DNA of 64,000 nucleotides from Sphingomonas sp. PR090111-T3T-6A (GCF_000383095.1 NZ_AORL01000021.1:930001-994000), one strand, 5' to 3'; shown: positions 19,676 through 28,973, counted from the stretch's first letter. Made by a program: numbers and translations. Notes: generated by a model from the sequence alone, not told the origin.

Positions 19676-19720
19676 CGCGCAAATGTGGTTTTGTGAAGTT
19701 GCGAAAGGCAATTTTGTGAA
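19676..19720. promoter_or_regulatory. Candidate ScfR/PccR operator between pccB and scfR
   Basis: The 114-base divergent gap contains an AT-rich cluster of similar half-sites: TTTTGTGAA at 19689-19697 and again at 19712-19720 (23 bases apart), TTGCGAAA at 19699-19706 between them, and GCGCAAAT at about 19676-19683. ScfR-family regulators (PccR, RamB) are known to bind TTTGCAAA-like repeats next to the genes they control, and these boxes are close variants. The direct repeat is seen; binding is inferred. Confidence 0.5.
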
Positions 19721-19735
19721 ATATGCGGAAGCATC

Positions 19736-21142
19736 ATGGTACGCCCCGTCCGCAGCCTCTATGCCGGCGCCCGAGTCCGCGCACTGCGCGCCCAGCTCCG
19801 CCTCAGCCAGACGGCGATGGCCGAGCGGATCGGCATCTCGGTCAGCTATCTCTCGCAGATCGAGACGGATGGACGCCCGCTCACCGCCGCCGTGGCGCTG
19901 GCGCTCGCCGCCGCCTTCCCGACCGACTGGACCGGCATCGACGAGGACGAAGGCGCGCGCCTGCTCGCCGGCCTCGCCGAAGCGGCCGCCGAGCCCCTCC
20001 TCCCCGAACCGCCACCCGAGCCCGAGGTGCTGGCCCGCGCCATCGAGCAGCAGCCGGACCTCGCCCGCCGCTTCGTCGCGCTCCATGCGGCATGGCGCCG
20101 CGCCGAGGACCAGCTACAGCGCCTCGACGACGCCTATGACACAGGCGCGCCCTCCGGAGGCCGCCTGCCGTGGGACGAGGTGCGCGACTGGTTCCACGAT
20201 GCCGGCAATTATGTCGACCTGATCGATACCGCCGCCGAGGCGATCGGCGCGACGCTGGAGCCCGGCCCCGATGCGCTGGCCGAACGGCTGCGGGAGCGTC
20301 ACCGCATCACGCTCCGCGCGTCCTCTGGCGATACGCCTCCGCTCCGCAGCTACGATCCGGTCTACCGCGTCCTGACGCTCGATCCCGCGCAGGCGCCCGA
20401 GAGCCGCGCCTTCCAGCTCGCTCACCAGCTCGCCCGTATCGAACTGGCCGACGAGATCGACGTGGTGCTGGCCCGCGCCGGCTTGCCCTCCACCGAGGCG
20501 ACGCGCCTGCTGACCGTCGGCCTCGCCAACTATGCGGCGGGCGCGATCCTGATGCCCTACGAGCTGTTCCGCTCGGAAGCCCGCCGGGTCCGACACGACA
20601 TCGACCGCCTGCGCCGCCGCTTCGCCGTCAGCTTCGAGCAGGCGTGTCATCGCCTCTCGACCCTCCAGCGACCGGGCGCACGGGGCACGCCCTTCTTCTT
20701 CTGCCGCGTCGACATGGCGGGCAACATCACCAAGCGCCACTCCGCCACCCGCCTGCAATTCGCGCGCTTCGGCGGCGCCTGTCCGCTGTGGATCATGCAC
20801 GAGGCGGTCGCGATCCCGGATCGTATCCTGATCCAGCTTGCCGAAATGCCGGAAGGCACGCGCTACGTGGTGGCCGCCAAGGGACTGGTGAAGGAAAGCG
20901 GCAGTTTCGCCCGCGCGCCGCGCCGCTACGCGGTGGCGCTGGGCTGCGAGATCGGCGAGGCGGGCGATTTCGTCTATGCCGACCATCTCGATCTGACACG
21001 GGCCGATGCCGCGACCCCGATCGGCGTCTCCTGCCGCATCTGCCCGCGTGAGAATTGCGAGCAGCGCGCCTTTCCGCCCTCCGGCCGCGCGATCCGCGTA
21101 GACCCGGAACGGCGGGACATCGTCCCCTACCGATTCGATTGA
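19736..21142 (+). CDS. Short-chain fatty acyl-CoA regulator (ScfR/PccR family)
   Basis: This 468-residue regulator has an N-terminal XRE-type helix-turn-helix (about residues 8-62, [20 protein letters not shown]), a middle IrrE/ImmA-like region (about 180-300, [20 protein letters not shown]) in which the usual HEXXH zinc site is not intact (AHQLA), and the C-terminal ScfR domain. Rhodobacter PccR and Corynebacterium RamB are the studied members: they sense a short-chain acyl-CoA and control propionate or acetate genes. It is transcribed away from pccB across a shared operator region, as expected for an autogenous local regulator. Three Cys (433, 436, 441 in CRICPRENC) near the end could bind a metal or cluster. 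Confidence 0.9.
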   Translation: MVRPVRSLYAGARVRALRAQLRLSQTAMAERIGISVSYLSQIETDGRPLTAAVALALAAAFPTDWTGIDEDEGARLLAGLAEAAAEPLLPEPPPEPEVLARAIEQQPDLARRFVALHAAWRRAEDQLQRLDDAYDTGAPSGGRLPWDEVRDWFHDAGNYVDLIDTAAEAIGATLEPGPDALAERLRERHRITLRASSGDTPPLRSYDPVYRVLTLDPAQAPESRAFQLAHQLARIELADEIDVVLARAGLPSTEATRLLTVGLANYAAGAILMPYELFRSEARRVRHDIDRLRRRFAVSFEQACHRLSTLQRPGARGTPFFFCRVDMAGNITKRHSATRLQFARFGGACPLWIMHEAVAIPDRILIQLAEMPEGTRYVVAAKGLVKESGSFARAPRRYAVALGCEIGEAGDFVYADHLDLTRADAATPIGVSCRICPRENCEQRAFPPSGRAIRVDPERRDIVPYRFD

Positions 21143-21150
21143 GCGCCGCC

Positions 21151-21528
21151 TCAGGCGGCGATGGCACGCAGCTCGATCAGGCGGATCTGCGGCAGGGAGA
21201 AGCCCGCCACGCGCAGCTCGGCGGCCTGCACGTCCGGCATATGATGGCGATGCCGGGTGACGACCACCGCGCGGCGCAGCGACTCCAGCCGCTCATCCGC
21301 CAGGGCGCGGCCGCCGATGTTGAGGCCGAAGACAAAGGAGAGGAAGCGCTCGATCCGTCCCGGCGCCTGAAGGCTGCCCAGCCGCTCGCGGCGCGCCAGA
21401 TCGATCACCTGCTCTTCGAGCGGCGAAAACTCGGCCTGCTCGCCCTCGCGCAGCAGGAAGGGCTCGTCCTCCACAGACAGCGGAAGGGGCGCTTCGGTCG
21501 TATCGTGGGCCAGGCCCCGAAACTCCAT
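21151..21528 (-). CDS. Hypothetical protein divergent from TetR regulator
   Basis: A 125-residue protein behind an excellent GGAGG ribosome site, starting MEFRGLAHDTTEAPLP. It is soluble and charged, with an acidic N-terminal third (VEDEPFLLREGEQAEFSPLEEQ), a central amphipathic region (GRIERFLSFVFGLNIGG) and a His/Arg-rich segment (VTRHRHHMPDVQ). No signal peptide or membrane span is seen. It is convergent with scfR and divergent from the TetR gene, with a perfect palindrome between, so it is probably the TetR protein's direct target. I recognise no family. Confidence 0.7.
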   Translation of the reverse strand: MEFRGLAHDTTEAPLPLSVEDEPFLLREGEQAEFSPLEEQVIDLARRERLGSLQAPGRIERFLSFVFGLNIGGRALADERLESLRRAVVVTRHRHHMPDVQAAELRVAGFSLPQIRLIELRAIAA

Positions 21529-21579
21529 ATCGCCTCCTTTCCGTCTCATTGTCCGACCGATCCGCCGTCTTGACCCGCG

Positions 21580-21591
21580 TACCGATCGGTA
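21580..21591. promoter_or_regulatory. Perfect palindrome, probable TetR operator
   Basis: The 12-base perfect palindrome TACCGATCGGTA lies in the 99-base divergent gap. A TTGACC at 21570-21575 sits just upstream on the plus strand, so the palindrome falls in the -35/-10 spacer of a possible tetR promoter. TACCG-CGGTA palindromes are common operators of TetR-family proteins. Binding is inferred. Confidence 0.55.
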
Positions 21592-21627
21592 ACATCCTGT
21601 CAAGAGCGCCGGGAGGGGAAATGGGCG

Positions 21628-22257
21628 ATGGTAAGTGAACGGGAGATTGCCGAAAGGGTGGGCGTGAAGCCATTGCTTCCCCCTCGTCAGCCCGCCTCCG
21701 AGCGCGTGTCGCGCACGGCGCGGCGGCTCTTCTATCGGCGCGGAATCCGGGCCGTGGGCGTGGAGGAGATCGTCGCGGAAGCCGGCGTCACCAAGCCCAG
21801 CCTCTATCGCAGCTTCTCGTCGAAAGACGCCCTGGTCGCGAACTGCCTGCAAACCCGGTTCGACCGGATCATGAGCTGGTGGGACGATCTGGAGCTGCGG
21901 ACGCCCGGCGATCCGCTTGCCCGGCTGCGCACGCTCATCAGCGAAGTGGCGCGCGAGACCCGCTCTCCGACTCATCGTGGTTGCGCGCTCACCAACGCCG
22001 CCGTCGAGTTTCCCGAGCCCGGCCACCCCGCGCGCACCATTGCCGAAAGCTACAAGGGCGCGATGCGGGCGCGGCTGATCGCGCTGGTCGAGCAATTGCC
22101 CGTGCCCGAGCCAGTGCTGCTCGCCGACGGCATCATCCTGCTGTTCGAGGGCGCGCGGGCGAGCCGCCACACCTCCGGCGCGCAAGGCCCCGCCGCCTCG
22201 ATGGAGACGGTGGCCAACGCCCTGCTGGACGCCTTCCTCGCCGCCTCCCCGGCCTGA
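21628..22257 (+). CDS. TetR/AcrR family transcriptional regulator
   Basis: A 209-residue repressor with the TetR N-terminal DNA-binding domain (about residues 24-70: RRLFYRRGIRAVGVEEIVAE then GVTKPSLYRSFSSKDAL). The C-terminal ligand domain has GCALTNAAVEFPEPGHP, typical of members that respond to small hydrophobic or electrophilic molecules, but the ligand is unknown. The start used is the ATG at 21628 with GGAGGGG upstream; an earlier ATG at 21621 is out of frame. It is divergent from a 125-residue unknown gene and convergent with the aldehyde dehydrogenase. Confidence 0.87.
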   Translation: MVSEREIAERVGVKPLLPPRQPASERVSRTARRLFYRRGIRAVGVEEIVAEAGVTKPSLYRSFSSKDALVANCLQTRFDRIMSWWDDLELRTPGDPLARLRTLISEVARETRSPTHRGCALTNAAVEFPEPGHPARTIAESYKGAMRARLIALVEQLPVPEPVLLADGIILLFEGARASRHTSGAQGPAASMETVANALLDAFLAASPA

Positions 22258-22299
22258 ACGACAGGGCGGAGGACCGCTCCCCCGCCCCGCTGATCCGGC

Positions 22300-23880
22300 T
22301 CAGCGGTTGCCGAGTTCGGTCTTCCCGTCGACCAGACGCTGCACGCCGAGCGGATTGGCCGCCTTGAGCGCCTCCGGCAGCAGCGCGTCGGGCAGGTTCT
22401 GATAGCTCACCGGGCGCAGGAAGCGCTCGATCGCCAGCGTGCCGACCGAGGTGGTGCGGCCATCCGACGTCGCCGGATAGGGGCCGCCATGCACCATCGC
22501 ATGGCTCACCTCGACGCCGGTCGGCCAGCCATTAGCGAGCACGCGGCCGGCGCGCTGCTCCAGGATCGGCAGCAGCGGGCGGGCAAGCTCGACATCCGCC
22601 TCGTCCATCTGGAGCGTGGCGGTGAGCTGGCCTTCGAGACCTTCCAGCACCTTGGCCACCTCGCCCATGTCCTTGCAGCGGACGAGGATCGAAGAGGAGC
22701 CGAACACCTCATGGCTCAGCGCCGGGTCGGCGATGAACTCCACGGCGCTGGTGGCGAACAGGGCGCCTCGCGCGCAGTGCGGGCCGGTGCTCTCGGCGCC
22801 GCGCGCCAGCGTCTCGACACCATGATGCTGGGCGAAGGCGTCCACGCCTTTCTCATAGGCGCTGTGGATGCCCGGCGTGAGCATGGTGCTCGGCGCCAAC
22901 GGGGTGAGCGTCTTGGTCGCGGTGGCAACGAAGCGATCAAGGTCCGGCCCTTCGAGCGCGAGCAGGATGCCGGGGTTGGTGCAGAACTGGCCCGCGCCCA
23001 TCGTCAGCGAGCCGACGAAGCCCTCGGCCATCGCCTCGGCGCGCGCAGCGAGCGCCGCCGGGAACAGCACGACCGGATTCACGCTCGACATCTCGGCATA
23101 GACCGGGATCGGCTCGGCGCGCTCGGCCGCGATCTTCACCAGTGCGAGGCCACCGCCACGCGAGCCGGTGAAGCCCACCGCCTTGATGCGCGGATCGGCG
23201 ACCAGCGTGCCGCCCAGCGCCGTGGTCGTGCCCTGAAGCAGCGAGAAGACGCCCTCATGCAGGCCACAGGCCTTCACCGCGTCGCGGATCGCGCGGCCGA
23301 CCAGCTCGCCCGTGCCCGGATGCGCCGGATGGCCCTTCACGACGACGGGGCAGCCCGCCGCCAGCGCCGAGGCCGTGTCGCCGCCGGCCACCGAGAAGGC
23401 GAGCGGGAAGTTGGACGCGCCGAACACCGCGACCGGACCGATCGCGATCTTGCGGAGGCGAATGTCGGGGCGCGGCAGCGGCTTGCGCTCGGGCAGCGCG
23501 GTGTCGACGCGCACGCCCAGCCAGTCGCCCGAACGGACCACCGAAGCGAACAGGCGGAGCTGGCCGCAGGTGCGCCCGCGCTCGCCTTCGAGGCGGGCAC
23601 GCGGCAGGCCGCTCTCGGTCATGACGCGCTCGATCAGCGTGTCGCCGAGCGCCTCGATATTATCGGCGATGGTTTCGAGGAAACGGGCGCGCGTCTCCGG
23701 GTCGGTCTCGCGATAGCTGTGGAAGGCCTCGTCCGCCAGCGCGCAGGCCTGCGCCACTTCCGCCGCGCCGACACCGGCGAATTCCGGCGCGATCAACTGG
23801 CCGGTCGACGGATCGACCGCCTGGAACAGGTCCCCGCCCCGTACAGACTGTCCACCGATCAGGCTTGATCCATCCAGCAT
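22300..23880 (-). CDS. 2,5-dioxovalerate (alpha-ketoglutarate semialdehyde) dehydrogenase
   Basis: This 526-residue NAD(P)-dependent aldehyde dehydrogenase belongs to the ketoglutarate semialdehyde dehydrogenase subgroup, which makes 2-oxoglutarate at the end of non-phosphorylative sugar and sugar-acid pathways. Diagnostic blocks are [20 protein letters not shown], the catalytic Cys in [11 protein letters not shown], and the general-base Glu in [12 protein letters not shown]. Length matches the subgroup and exceeds the usual 480-500 of other ALDHs. The ribosome site GGGAGAAG precedes the ATG, and a promoter with a LacI-type operator lies just upstream. No sugar-acid dehydratase genes lie in this window, so the rest of the pathway is elsewhere. 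Confidence 0.9.
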   Translation of the reverse strand: MLDGSSLIGGQSVRGGDLFQAVDPSTGQLIAPEFAGVGAAEVAQACALADEAFHSYRETDPETRARFLETIADNIEALGDTLIERVMTESGLPRARLEGERGRTCGQLRLFASVVRSGDWLGVRVDTALPERKPLPRPDIRLRKIAIGPVAVFGASNFPLAFSVAGGDTASALAAGCPVVVKGHPAHPGTGELVGRAIRDAVKACGLHEGVFSLLQGTTTALGGTLVADPRIKAVGFTGSRGGGLALVKIAAERAEPIPVYAEMSSVNPVVLFPAALAARAEAMAEGFVGSLTMGAGQFCTNPGILLALEGPDLDRFVATATKTLTPLAPSTMLTPGIHSAYEKGVDAFAQHHGVETLARGAESTGPHCARGALFATSAVEFIADPALSHEVFGSSSILVRCKDMGEVAKVLEGLEGQLTATLQMDEADVELARPLLPILEQRAGRVLANGWPTGVEVSHAMVHGGPYPATSDGRTTSVGTLAIERFLRPVSYQNLPDALLPEALKAANPLGVQRLVDGKTELGNR

Positions 23881-23897
23881 CGCGTCTTCTCCCGAAT

Positions 23898-23957
23898 TGG
23901 TAGCGCTCCCACAGTGAGCACCCGCGCCGACCTAGGCGTTCCTGCGTCCGAGTTCAA
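23898..23957 (-). promoter_or_regulatory. Promoter with LacI-type operator for the semialdehyde dehydrogenase
   Basis: On the minus strand a -35 TTGAAC (23952-23957) and a -10 TAGGTC (23929-23934) are 17 bases apart. Downstream of them, at 23898-23911, is the near-perfect palindrome TGGGAGCGCTACCA (one mismatch from TGGTAGCGCTACCA). AGCGCT-centred 14-mers of this kind are typical LacI-family sugar-regulator operators. The position after the start site fits repression. The regulator itself is not in the window. Confidence 0.55.
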
Positions 23958-23989
23958 AGGGGTCTGAACGATTTTCTGCAGGGCCCGTC

Positions 23990-25144
23990 TCAATGCCCCC
24001 CCAGCCAGTTCCATTGCAGCCGGAGAGCGAGGACGAGCGCATTGCCGACAGAGGGCGCCCAGCCCGGATGGACGATATATTGCATGTCGGGCTGGAGGAA
24101 GAGGCCGCGTCCCATGCGCTCGCGGGCGGTGATCTCCCATGCCGTCTCCGCACGATAGGGCGCGGGCACCGCGGGCTGCCCAGCGCGCCATGCCGGATCG
24201 CCGAGAATGGCGCGTGCCACGGCGATGCCCGCCATGCGCCGGTCCCCGCCCCAGGTGAAGCCGCCGCCGACATAGGTGCCGATCGGATTCGCGCGCTCCG
24301 TCGCCTTGCCGGCACGCACCCACGCCTTGAGCGCGCGGGTCGGCCCGTCGTCGAGCAACCGCGCCTCGATCTCGACATAGCCGCCCGCGCTCCGCGCCTC
24401 TCCCGGCGCGTCGATACGCGGCAGGGGATCGGTGAACGCCCATGCCCCCGCATAGGCCTGCACCACGGGGCCGATCAGCGCCGACGCCTGCCCGATCACC
24501 AGCGCGCCATGCCGCCCGAACGAATCCGGGAAGACACGGTGGAGATGTTCGGGATCGCCGGCCAGCGCATCGAACACGCCGAGCCGCGCTGACCAGCCCG
24601 CCGGTTCATAGGCCAGCACCATCCCCGGCGCGGTCACCGGGAAGATGGAGGGGCCGTCCAGTCCCGCTTGCGAGAGATCCGGCCCGATGCCGAACGAGCT
24701 GTTGAGGAAGAGCGTGCCGACATTCTGCGGGTCGAACTCGCTGTTGAGGTCGACCAGCCCTGCTTTTGCCCGCAGGCGCGGCGTGAGCGGCACGCTGATC
24801 CACGCCTCGAACGGGCGGACGGCGTGGGGCGCGTCGATATTGTCGAGCACCTGCCCGTCGCCGGTGCGCACCGCCGAGAAACCGCCACCGTGGAGCAGCA
24901 TCATGTCGAACTGGGCATGGGCGCCGTCGATGCCGAACAGCCGGTCTCCGCTCGCGACCGTGAGGTCGAGCCGGCCGATCCAGTCGACGCCGCGCTCCAC
25001 CCCGCCCGAGGCGTTGCCGATCACATCCGTGATGTAGCTCGCCGACACCGAGGGCGGATCACCCGCCCATGCCGGACGCGCGACGGCGAGCGCGAGCATC
25101 ACGGCCGCACATAAACGCCCGATCGATCGACGGCTTCTACCCAC
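23990..25144 (-). CDS. Carbohydrate porin, OprB family
   Basis: This 384-residue outer-membrane beta-barrel protein has a signal peptide (about residues 1-27, ending ARPAWAG). The mature chain follows the OprB pattern: SYITDVIGNASGGVERGVDW at the start, the internal AKAGLVDLNSEFD and LFLNSSFGIGPDLS segments, and a last aromatic strand ending LRLQWNWLGGH. OprB porins pass glucose and other sugars. It is transcribed in the same direction as the downstream semialdehyde dehydrogenase, with 109 bases between that hold that gene's own promoter. Co-regulation with sugar-acid use is likely but inferred. Confidence 0.88.
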   Translation of the reverse strand: MGRSRRSIGRLCAAVMLALAVARPAWAGDPPSVSASYITDVIGNASGGVERGVDWIGRLDLTVASGDRLFGIDGAHAQFDMMLLHGGGFSAVRTGDGQVLDNIDAPHAVRPFEAWISVPLTPRLRAKAGLVDLNSEFDPQNVGTLFLNSSFGIGPDLSQAGLDGPSIFPVTAPGMVLAYEPAGWSARLGVFDALAGDPEHLHRVFPDSFGRHGALVIGQASALIGPVVQAYAGAWAFTDPLPRIDAPGEARSAGGYVEIEARLLDDGPTRALKAWVRAGKATERANPIGTYVGGGFTWGGDRRMAGIAVARAILGDPAWRAGQPAVPAPYRAETAWEITARERMGRGLFLQPDMQYIVHPGWAPSVGNALVLALRLQWNWLGGH

Positions 25145-25214
25145 CCGGCCCGGCTAGCCCCGGATCAAGGCAGTTTTGTTAAAATCGCCCGAACATGCCG
25201 AGCCGTTTGCCAGA

Positions 25215-25246
25215 TCCGGGCCGGCAAGAAGCGCAGCCGGCCCGGA
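25215..25246 (-). terminator. Strong hairpin after the YceI gene
   Basis: A perfect 11-bp inverted repeat (TCCGGGCCGGC / GCCGGCCCGGA) with a 10-base loop starts 9 bases after the YceI stop. It could terminate that gene before the porin; the trailing sequence has only a short T content, so efficiency is uncertain. Confidence 0.5.
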
Positions 25247-25254
25247 GAAGCGCG

Positions 25255-25875
25255 TTACGACGCGTTGCGAACGAAGGCCGCGCTGATGCGGATCACCGTC
25301 TCGTCGCCGATCAGCGGGACATAGGTCTTCACGCCATAGTCCGAGCGCCTGATCGTCGTCGTGGCGTTGAAGCCGGCCGTATAGGCCTTGTCGAGCGGGT
25401 TCACGCCCGCGCCGTTGAAGCTGGCGACCAGCGTCACCGGCTTCGTCACGCCGTGCAGGGTGAAATCGCCGGTGATCGTCGCACTGGACGGGCCGGTGCG
25501 GACCACCTTGGTCGAGACGAAGCGGATCGTCGGGAACTGGCCTGCGTCAAGCCACTGGTCGCTCTTCAACTCGCCGTCGAGCGTGGCATTGGTGGTCGAG
25601 ACGGAGGCGACCGGGATGCTGATGTCGAGCTTGCTCGCCTCGACATGCGCCGGGTCGATCTGAAGCGTGCCCGCGACATGGGTGAAGTCGCCATACCAAT
25701 CGGTGAAGCCCATATGCGCGACCGTGAACTGGACGCGCGTGTGGTTGGGCTCGACGGTGTAGCTGCCGGCGGTCAGCGCCCTGGGGTCGGGATTGGCCGG
25801 GCCGGCCGGCGCGGCGGCGATGGAGGCGGACGCGACAAACAGCGCGATCGCGGCGGAAGCGAGGGTCCGGGTCAT
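25255..25875 (-). CDS. YceI family periplasmic protein
   Basis: A 206-residue secreted protein with a signal peptide (MTRTLASAAIALFVASASIA). The mature part is the YceI lipocalin-like barrel, recognised by YTVEPNHTRVQFTVAHMGFT near its start and by the FTLHGVTKPVTLVASF segment, which is the family hallmark. YceI proteins bind polyisoprenoid-type lipids, and some are induced by base or stress; the specific ligand here is unknown. It stands alone, divergent from the MarR-GNAT gene, with an AT-rich promoter region between. Confidence 0.92.
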   Translation of the reverse strand: MTRTLASAAIALFVASASIAAAPAGPANPDPRALTAGSYTVEPNHTRVQFTVAHMGFTDWYGDFTHVAGTLQIDPAHVEASKLDISIPVASVSTTNATLDGELKSDQWLDAGQFPTIRFVSTKVVRTGPSSATITGDFTLHGVTKPVTLVASFNGAGVNPLDKAYTAGFNATTTIRRSDYGVKTYVPLIGDETVIRISAAFVRNAS

Positions 25876-26028
25876 CGGGAAATCCTGTGCGGGGAAGCGG
25901 TTTGCCGTGTTGGCCTTCGGTCATAAGACGGACGATCCTTGCAAGGAAATCGCGATAATATTGAAGATACATTCCAGTTTTTTCGAACGATCGTGCTTCT
26001 TCCCGACGTGCGCTCAAGCCGCAATCCG

Positions 26029-26044
26029 ATATTCCCGAGAATAT
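26029..26044. promoter_or_regulatory. Inverted repeat, possible MarR operator
   Basis: ATATTC-CCGA-GAATAT is a perfect 6-bp inverted repeat with a 4-base spacer, 40 bases before the MarR-GNAT start in the 208-base divergent gap shared with yceI. MarR proteins commonly bind such AT-rich palindromes in their own promoters. This is a proposed autoregulatory site; the rest of the gap is AT-rich without other clear repeats. Confidence 0.4.
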
Positions 26045-26083
26045 AGATAGCATGTTATGTTTCTTCCGACTCGGGAGAAGCGC

Positions 26084-27055
26084 ATGGCCGACATCTTGGC
26101 GGATATGGGATATCTGTTCCTTGGCAGCCGGCTGAAGCGGCTCGCCGAACGGCTCCAGGCAGACGCCGCACGGCTGCTCAAGGCGAGCGGCTTGCCGATC
26201 CAGCCAGCCCAATTCCCCCTGCTCGCCGCGATCGATCGCTATGGCCCCCTCACCATCGGAGACGCGGTGGAGGCGCTGGGGGTCAGCCAGCCCGCCGTGA
26301 CGCGGACAGCCTCATCGCTCCTCGACATCGGCCTGCTCGCCGCCAGCCGCGACGATGCGGACATGCGCCAGAAGACGCTCGCGCTGACGGAGGCGGGCAA
26401 GGCGCTGATGGCCCGCGCCAAGGCCGTGCTCTGGCCGCCACTCGATCTGGTCGTCACCGATCTGTGCGGCGACCTCTCGGGCGCGCTGCTCGACCAGATC
26501 GGCCAGCTCGAAACCAAGCTCGATCACTGCTCCATGGAGATGCGCGTGAACACCGCCACCCTCGACGCCTCGCAGGCCGCGACCGGCCTCTCGATCCGCG
26601 AATATTCGGACGATCTCGCGGAGGATTTCTACCGGATCAACGCCGAGTGGATCGAGCAGATGTTCGTGCTGGAGGAGAATGACCGGCAGATCCTCTCCCA
26701 TCCGCGCGAGCTGATCATCGATCGCGGCGGCATCATCCTGTTCGTCGAGGATGCGGAGCTGGGGGTGGTCGGCACCTGCGCACTGATCCGCATCGACGAG
26801 GGCAGCTTCGAGCTGACCAAGATGGGCGTGTCGGAGAGGGCGCGCGGGCGCAAGGCGGGCGAATTCCTGCTGGCCAGCATCCTCGAACGCGCGCGGGCGA
26901 TGGCGATGGGCCGGCTCTATCTCCTCACCAACCGGAAATGCGCGTCGGCCATCCACCTCTACGAGAAGCTCGGCTTCGTGCACGACGCGGAGATCATGGC
27001 GACCTATGGCAGCCGCTATGAGCGGTGCAACGTCGCGATGTCCTACCCGCTGTAA
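26084..27055 (+). CDS. MarR-type regulator fused to GNAT acetyltransferase
   Basis: A 323-residue two-domain protein. Residues about 1-150 are a MarR winged helix (GPLTIGDAVEALGVSQPAVT as recognition region, then ASRDDADMRQKTLALTEAGK as wing). Residues about 165-320 are a GNAT acetyltransferase, with the acetyl-CoA P-loop in ELTKMGVSERARGRKAGEFL and the closing LYEKLGFVHDAE. Such fusions are a recognised bacterial architecture; whether the enzyme part acetylates a small ligand or a protein is unknown. The start is ATG 26084 behind GGGAGAAG; an in-frame ATG at 26057 is possible. The gene ends 3 bases before the convergent lolD. Confidence 0.9.
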   Translation: MADILADMGYLFLGSRLKRLAERLQADAARLLKASGLPIQPAQFPLLAAIDRYGPLTIGDAVEALGVSQPAVTRTASSLLDIGLLAASRDDADMRQKTLALTEAGKALMARAKAVLWPPLDLVVTDLCGDLSGALLDQIGQLETKLDHCSMEMRVNTATLDASQAATGLSIREYSDDLAEDFYRINAEWIEQMFVLEENDRQILSHPRELIIDRGGIILFVEDAELGVVGTCALIRIDEGSFELTKMGVSERARGRKAGEFLLASILERARAMAMGRLYLLTNRKCASAIHLYEKLGFVHDAEIMATYGSRYERCNVAMSYPL

Positions 27056-27058
27056 CGC

Positions 27059-27733
27059 TTAAGCCAGCACGCCGTCGTGGAGACGCACCACGCGGTCCAT
27101 CCGCGCGGCGAGCCGCTCATTATGCGTGGCGACCACGGCGGCCGAGCCCTCGCCCCGGACCAGCCGCAGGAACTCGACCAGCACGACGTCCGCCGTCGCC
27201 TCGTCGAGATTGCCGGTGGGCTCGTCGGCCAGCACCAGTGCCGGACGATTGGCGAGCGCGCGGGCCACCGCGACGCGCTGCTGCTCGCCGCCGGAGAGCT
27301 TGGACGGGCGATGGTCCAGCCGGTGCGACAGGCCGAGCGTGGTCAGCAGCGACTTCGCCCTCACGTCCGCCTCGTCCCGCATCGCGCCGCGCACCATCTG
27401 GGGCAGCACGACATTCTCCTCCGCCGTGAAATCAGGGAGGAGATGATGGAACTGGTAGACGAACCCCAGCCGCTCGCGCCGCACACGGGTGCGCCCGTCA
27501 TTGTCGAGCCGCGCGGCCTCCTCGCCCGCGATGCGGATCGAGCCCTCGAAGCCCCCCTCGAGCAGACCGATCGCCTGCAACATCGTCGACTTGCCCGAGC
27601 CCGACGGCCCCAGCAGCGCCACGATCTCGCCCGGCGCCACGGACAGGTTCACTCCGCGCAGCACATGGATGGTCTGCCCGCCCTGCTCATAGGAGCGCTT
27701 GAGGTCGGTGACGTGGAGAACCGGCTCACTCAT
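27059..27733 (-). CDS. lolD: Lipoprotein-releasing ABC transporter ATPase LolD
   Basis: LolD is the cytoplasmic ATPase of LolCDE, which extracts lipoproteins from the inner membrane and passes them to LolA. The 224-residue protein has Walker [10 protein letters not shown], the LSGGEQQR signature and Walker [13 protein letters not shown], with the MacB/LolD-type N terminus ([20 protein letters not shown]). It overlaps the 3' end of the permease gene by 8 bases, so the two are translated together. Confidence 0.95.
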   Translation of the reverse strand: MSEPVLHVTDLKRSYEQGGQTIHVLRGVNLSVAPGEIVALLGPSGSGKSTMLQAIGLLEGGFEGSIRIAGEEAARLDNDGRTRVRRERLGFVYQFHHLLPDFTAEENVVLPQMVRGAMRDEADVRAKSLLTTLGLSHRLDHRPSKLSGGEQQRVAVARALANRPALVLADEPTGNLDEATADVVLVEFLRLVRGEGSAAVVATHNERLAARMDRVVRLHDGVLA

Positions 27734-28973
27734 AGCGCAGCACCTGCACGGGATCGGTGCTCGCCGCCTTGTAGGCCGGATAGAGCGTCGCGAGGAAGGT
27801 CAGCACCAACGTCATCACGATGATGACGGTGATGTCGAGCGGGTCAGGCTTGGACGGAAGCTCGGTCAGCACGCGGATCGACGGGTCCCAGAGCTGCGCG
27901 CCGGTGATGTGCTGGATCACATCCACCACATCCTGCCGGAAGAAGAGGAACACCGATCCCAGCACGATCCCCGCAAGGATGCCGAGCACGCCGATCGTCA
28001 TGCCCACCGTCATGAAGATGCGCAGCATCGCGGCCCGGCTGGCGCCCATGGTGCGCAGAATGGCGATGTCCCGCGTCTTGGCGCGGACCAGCATGATGAG
28101 CGACGACAGGATGTTGAACGCCGCGATCAGGATGACGATGCCGAGCACGACGAACATCGTCACCCGCTCCACCTCCAGCGCCTGGAACAGCGAAGCGTTC
28201 ATCTGCCGCCAGTCGTTGACGACGCCGTCGCGGATCACCTTGGGCGCGAGCGGGGTCAGAATCTGCGTCACACGATCCGGGTCGACGGTGCGCAGCTCCA
28301 CCATCTGGACGGTATCGCCCAGCAGGAGGAGCGTCTGCGCATCCTCCATCGGCATCACGACATAGGCCTTGTCGAAATCATAGACGCCGACCTCGAAGGT
28401 CGCCGCCACGCGATAGCTGACGATGCGCGGCGCGGTGCCGAAGGGCGTCGCCTGCCCTGAGAGGTTCACCACGCTGATCTGGTCGCCGACGGTCAGCCCC
28501 AGCGCCTGCGCGAGGCCCGTGCCGATCGCGACATTGCCGGAGCCGGGCGTCACTTCGGCGAGATTGCCTTGCTTGATGTCGCCCTTGATCGTGTCGCGAA
28601 GGTCCGCAACGCGCATCCCGCGCAGCAGGATCGGCTCGACCCGGCCGTCCACGGTTGCGGCGAGCGGCTGCTCGATCAGCGGAATGGCGCTGGTGACGCC
28701 GGGCGTCGCCTTCGCCTCGTCCGCGATCTGGCGCCAGTTGGTGAGGCCGTGGCCCGAATAGCCCTGGATGACCGCATGGCCGTTCAGGCCCACGATCTTG
28801 TCGAACAGCTCCGCGCGGAAGCCATTCATCACGCTCATCACCACGATCAGCGCGGCGACGCCCAGCGCCACCGCGCCAAGGCTGATCGAGGCGACGAGGA
28901 AGATGAACGCCTCGCCCCGGCCCGGCAGCAGATAGCGCCGGGCGACCATCCGCTCGGTGCGGCCGAGGATCAC
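27726..28973 (-). CDS. Lipoprotein-releasing ABC transporter permease LolC/LolE
   Basis: A 415-residue inner-membrane permease of the LolC/E family. It has an N-terminal membrane anchor (about residues 20-50, [20 protein letters not shown]), a large periplasmic domain with the conserved [20 protein letters not shown] entry, and three C-terminal FtsX-type membrane segments. Alphaproteobacteria usually have a single such permease that dimerises. The start chosen is GTG at 28973 ([15 protein letters not shown]), which gives the usual family length; a longer frame overlaps proS. It begins 14 bases after the proS stop, and the proS-lolC-lolD order is common in this group. Confidence 0.93.
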   Translation of the reverse strand: MILGRTERMVARRYLLPGRGEAFIFLVASISLGAVALGVAALIVVMSVMNGFRAELFDKIVGLNGHAVIQGYSGHGLTNWRQIADEAKATPGVTSAIPLIEQPLAATVDGRVEPILLRGMRVADLRDTIKGDIKQGNLAEVTPGSGNVAIGTGLAQALGLTVGDQISVVNLSGQATPFGTAPRIVSYRVAATFEVGVYDFDKAYVVMPMEDAQTLLLLGDTVQMVELRTVDPDRVTQILTPLAPKVIRDGVVNDWRQMNASLFQALEVERVTMFVVLGIVILIAAFNILSSLIMLVRAKTRDIAILRTMGASRAAMLRIFMTVGMTIGVLGILAGIVLGSVFLFFRQDVVDVIQHITGAQLWDPSIRVLTELPSKPDPLDITVIIVMTLVLTFLATLYPAYKAASTDPVQVLRYE

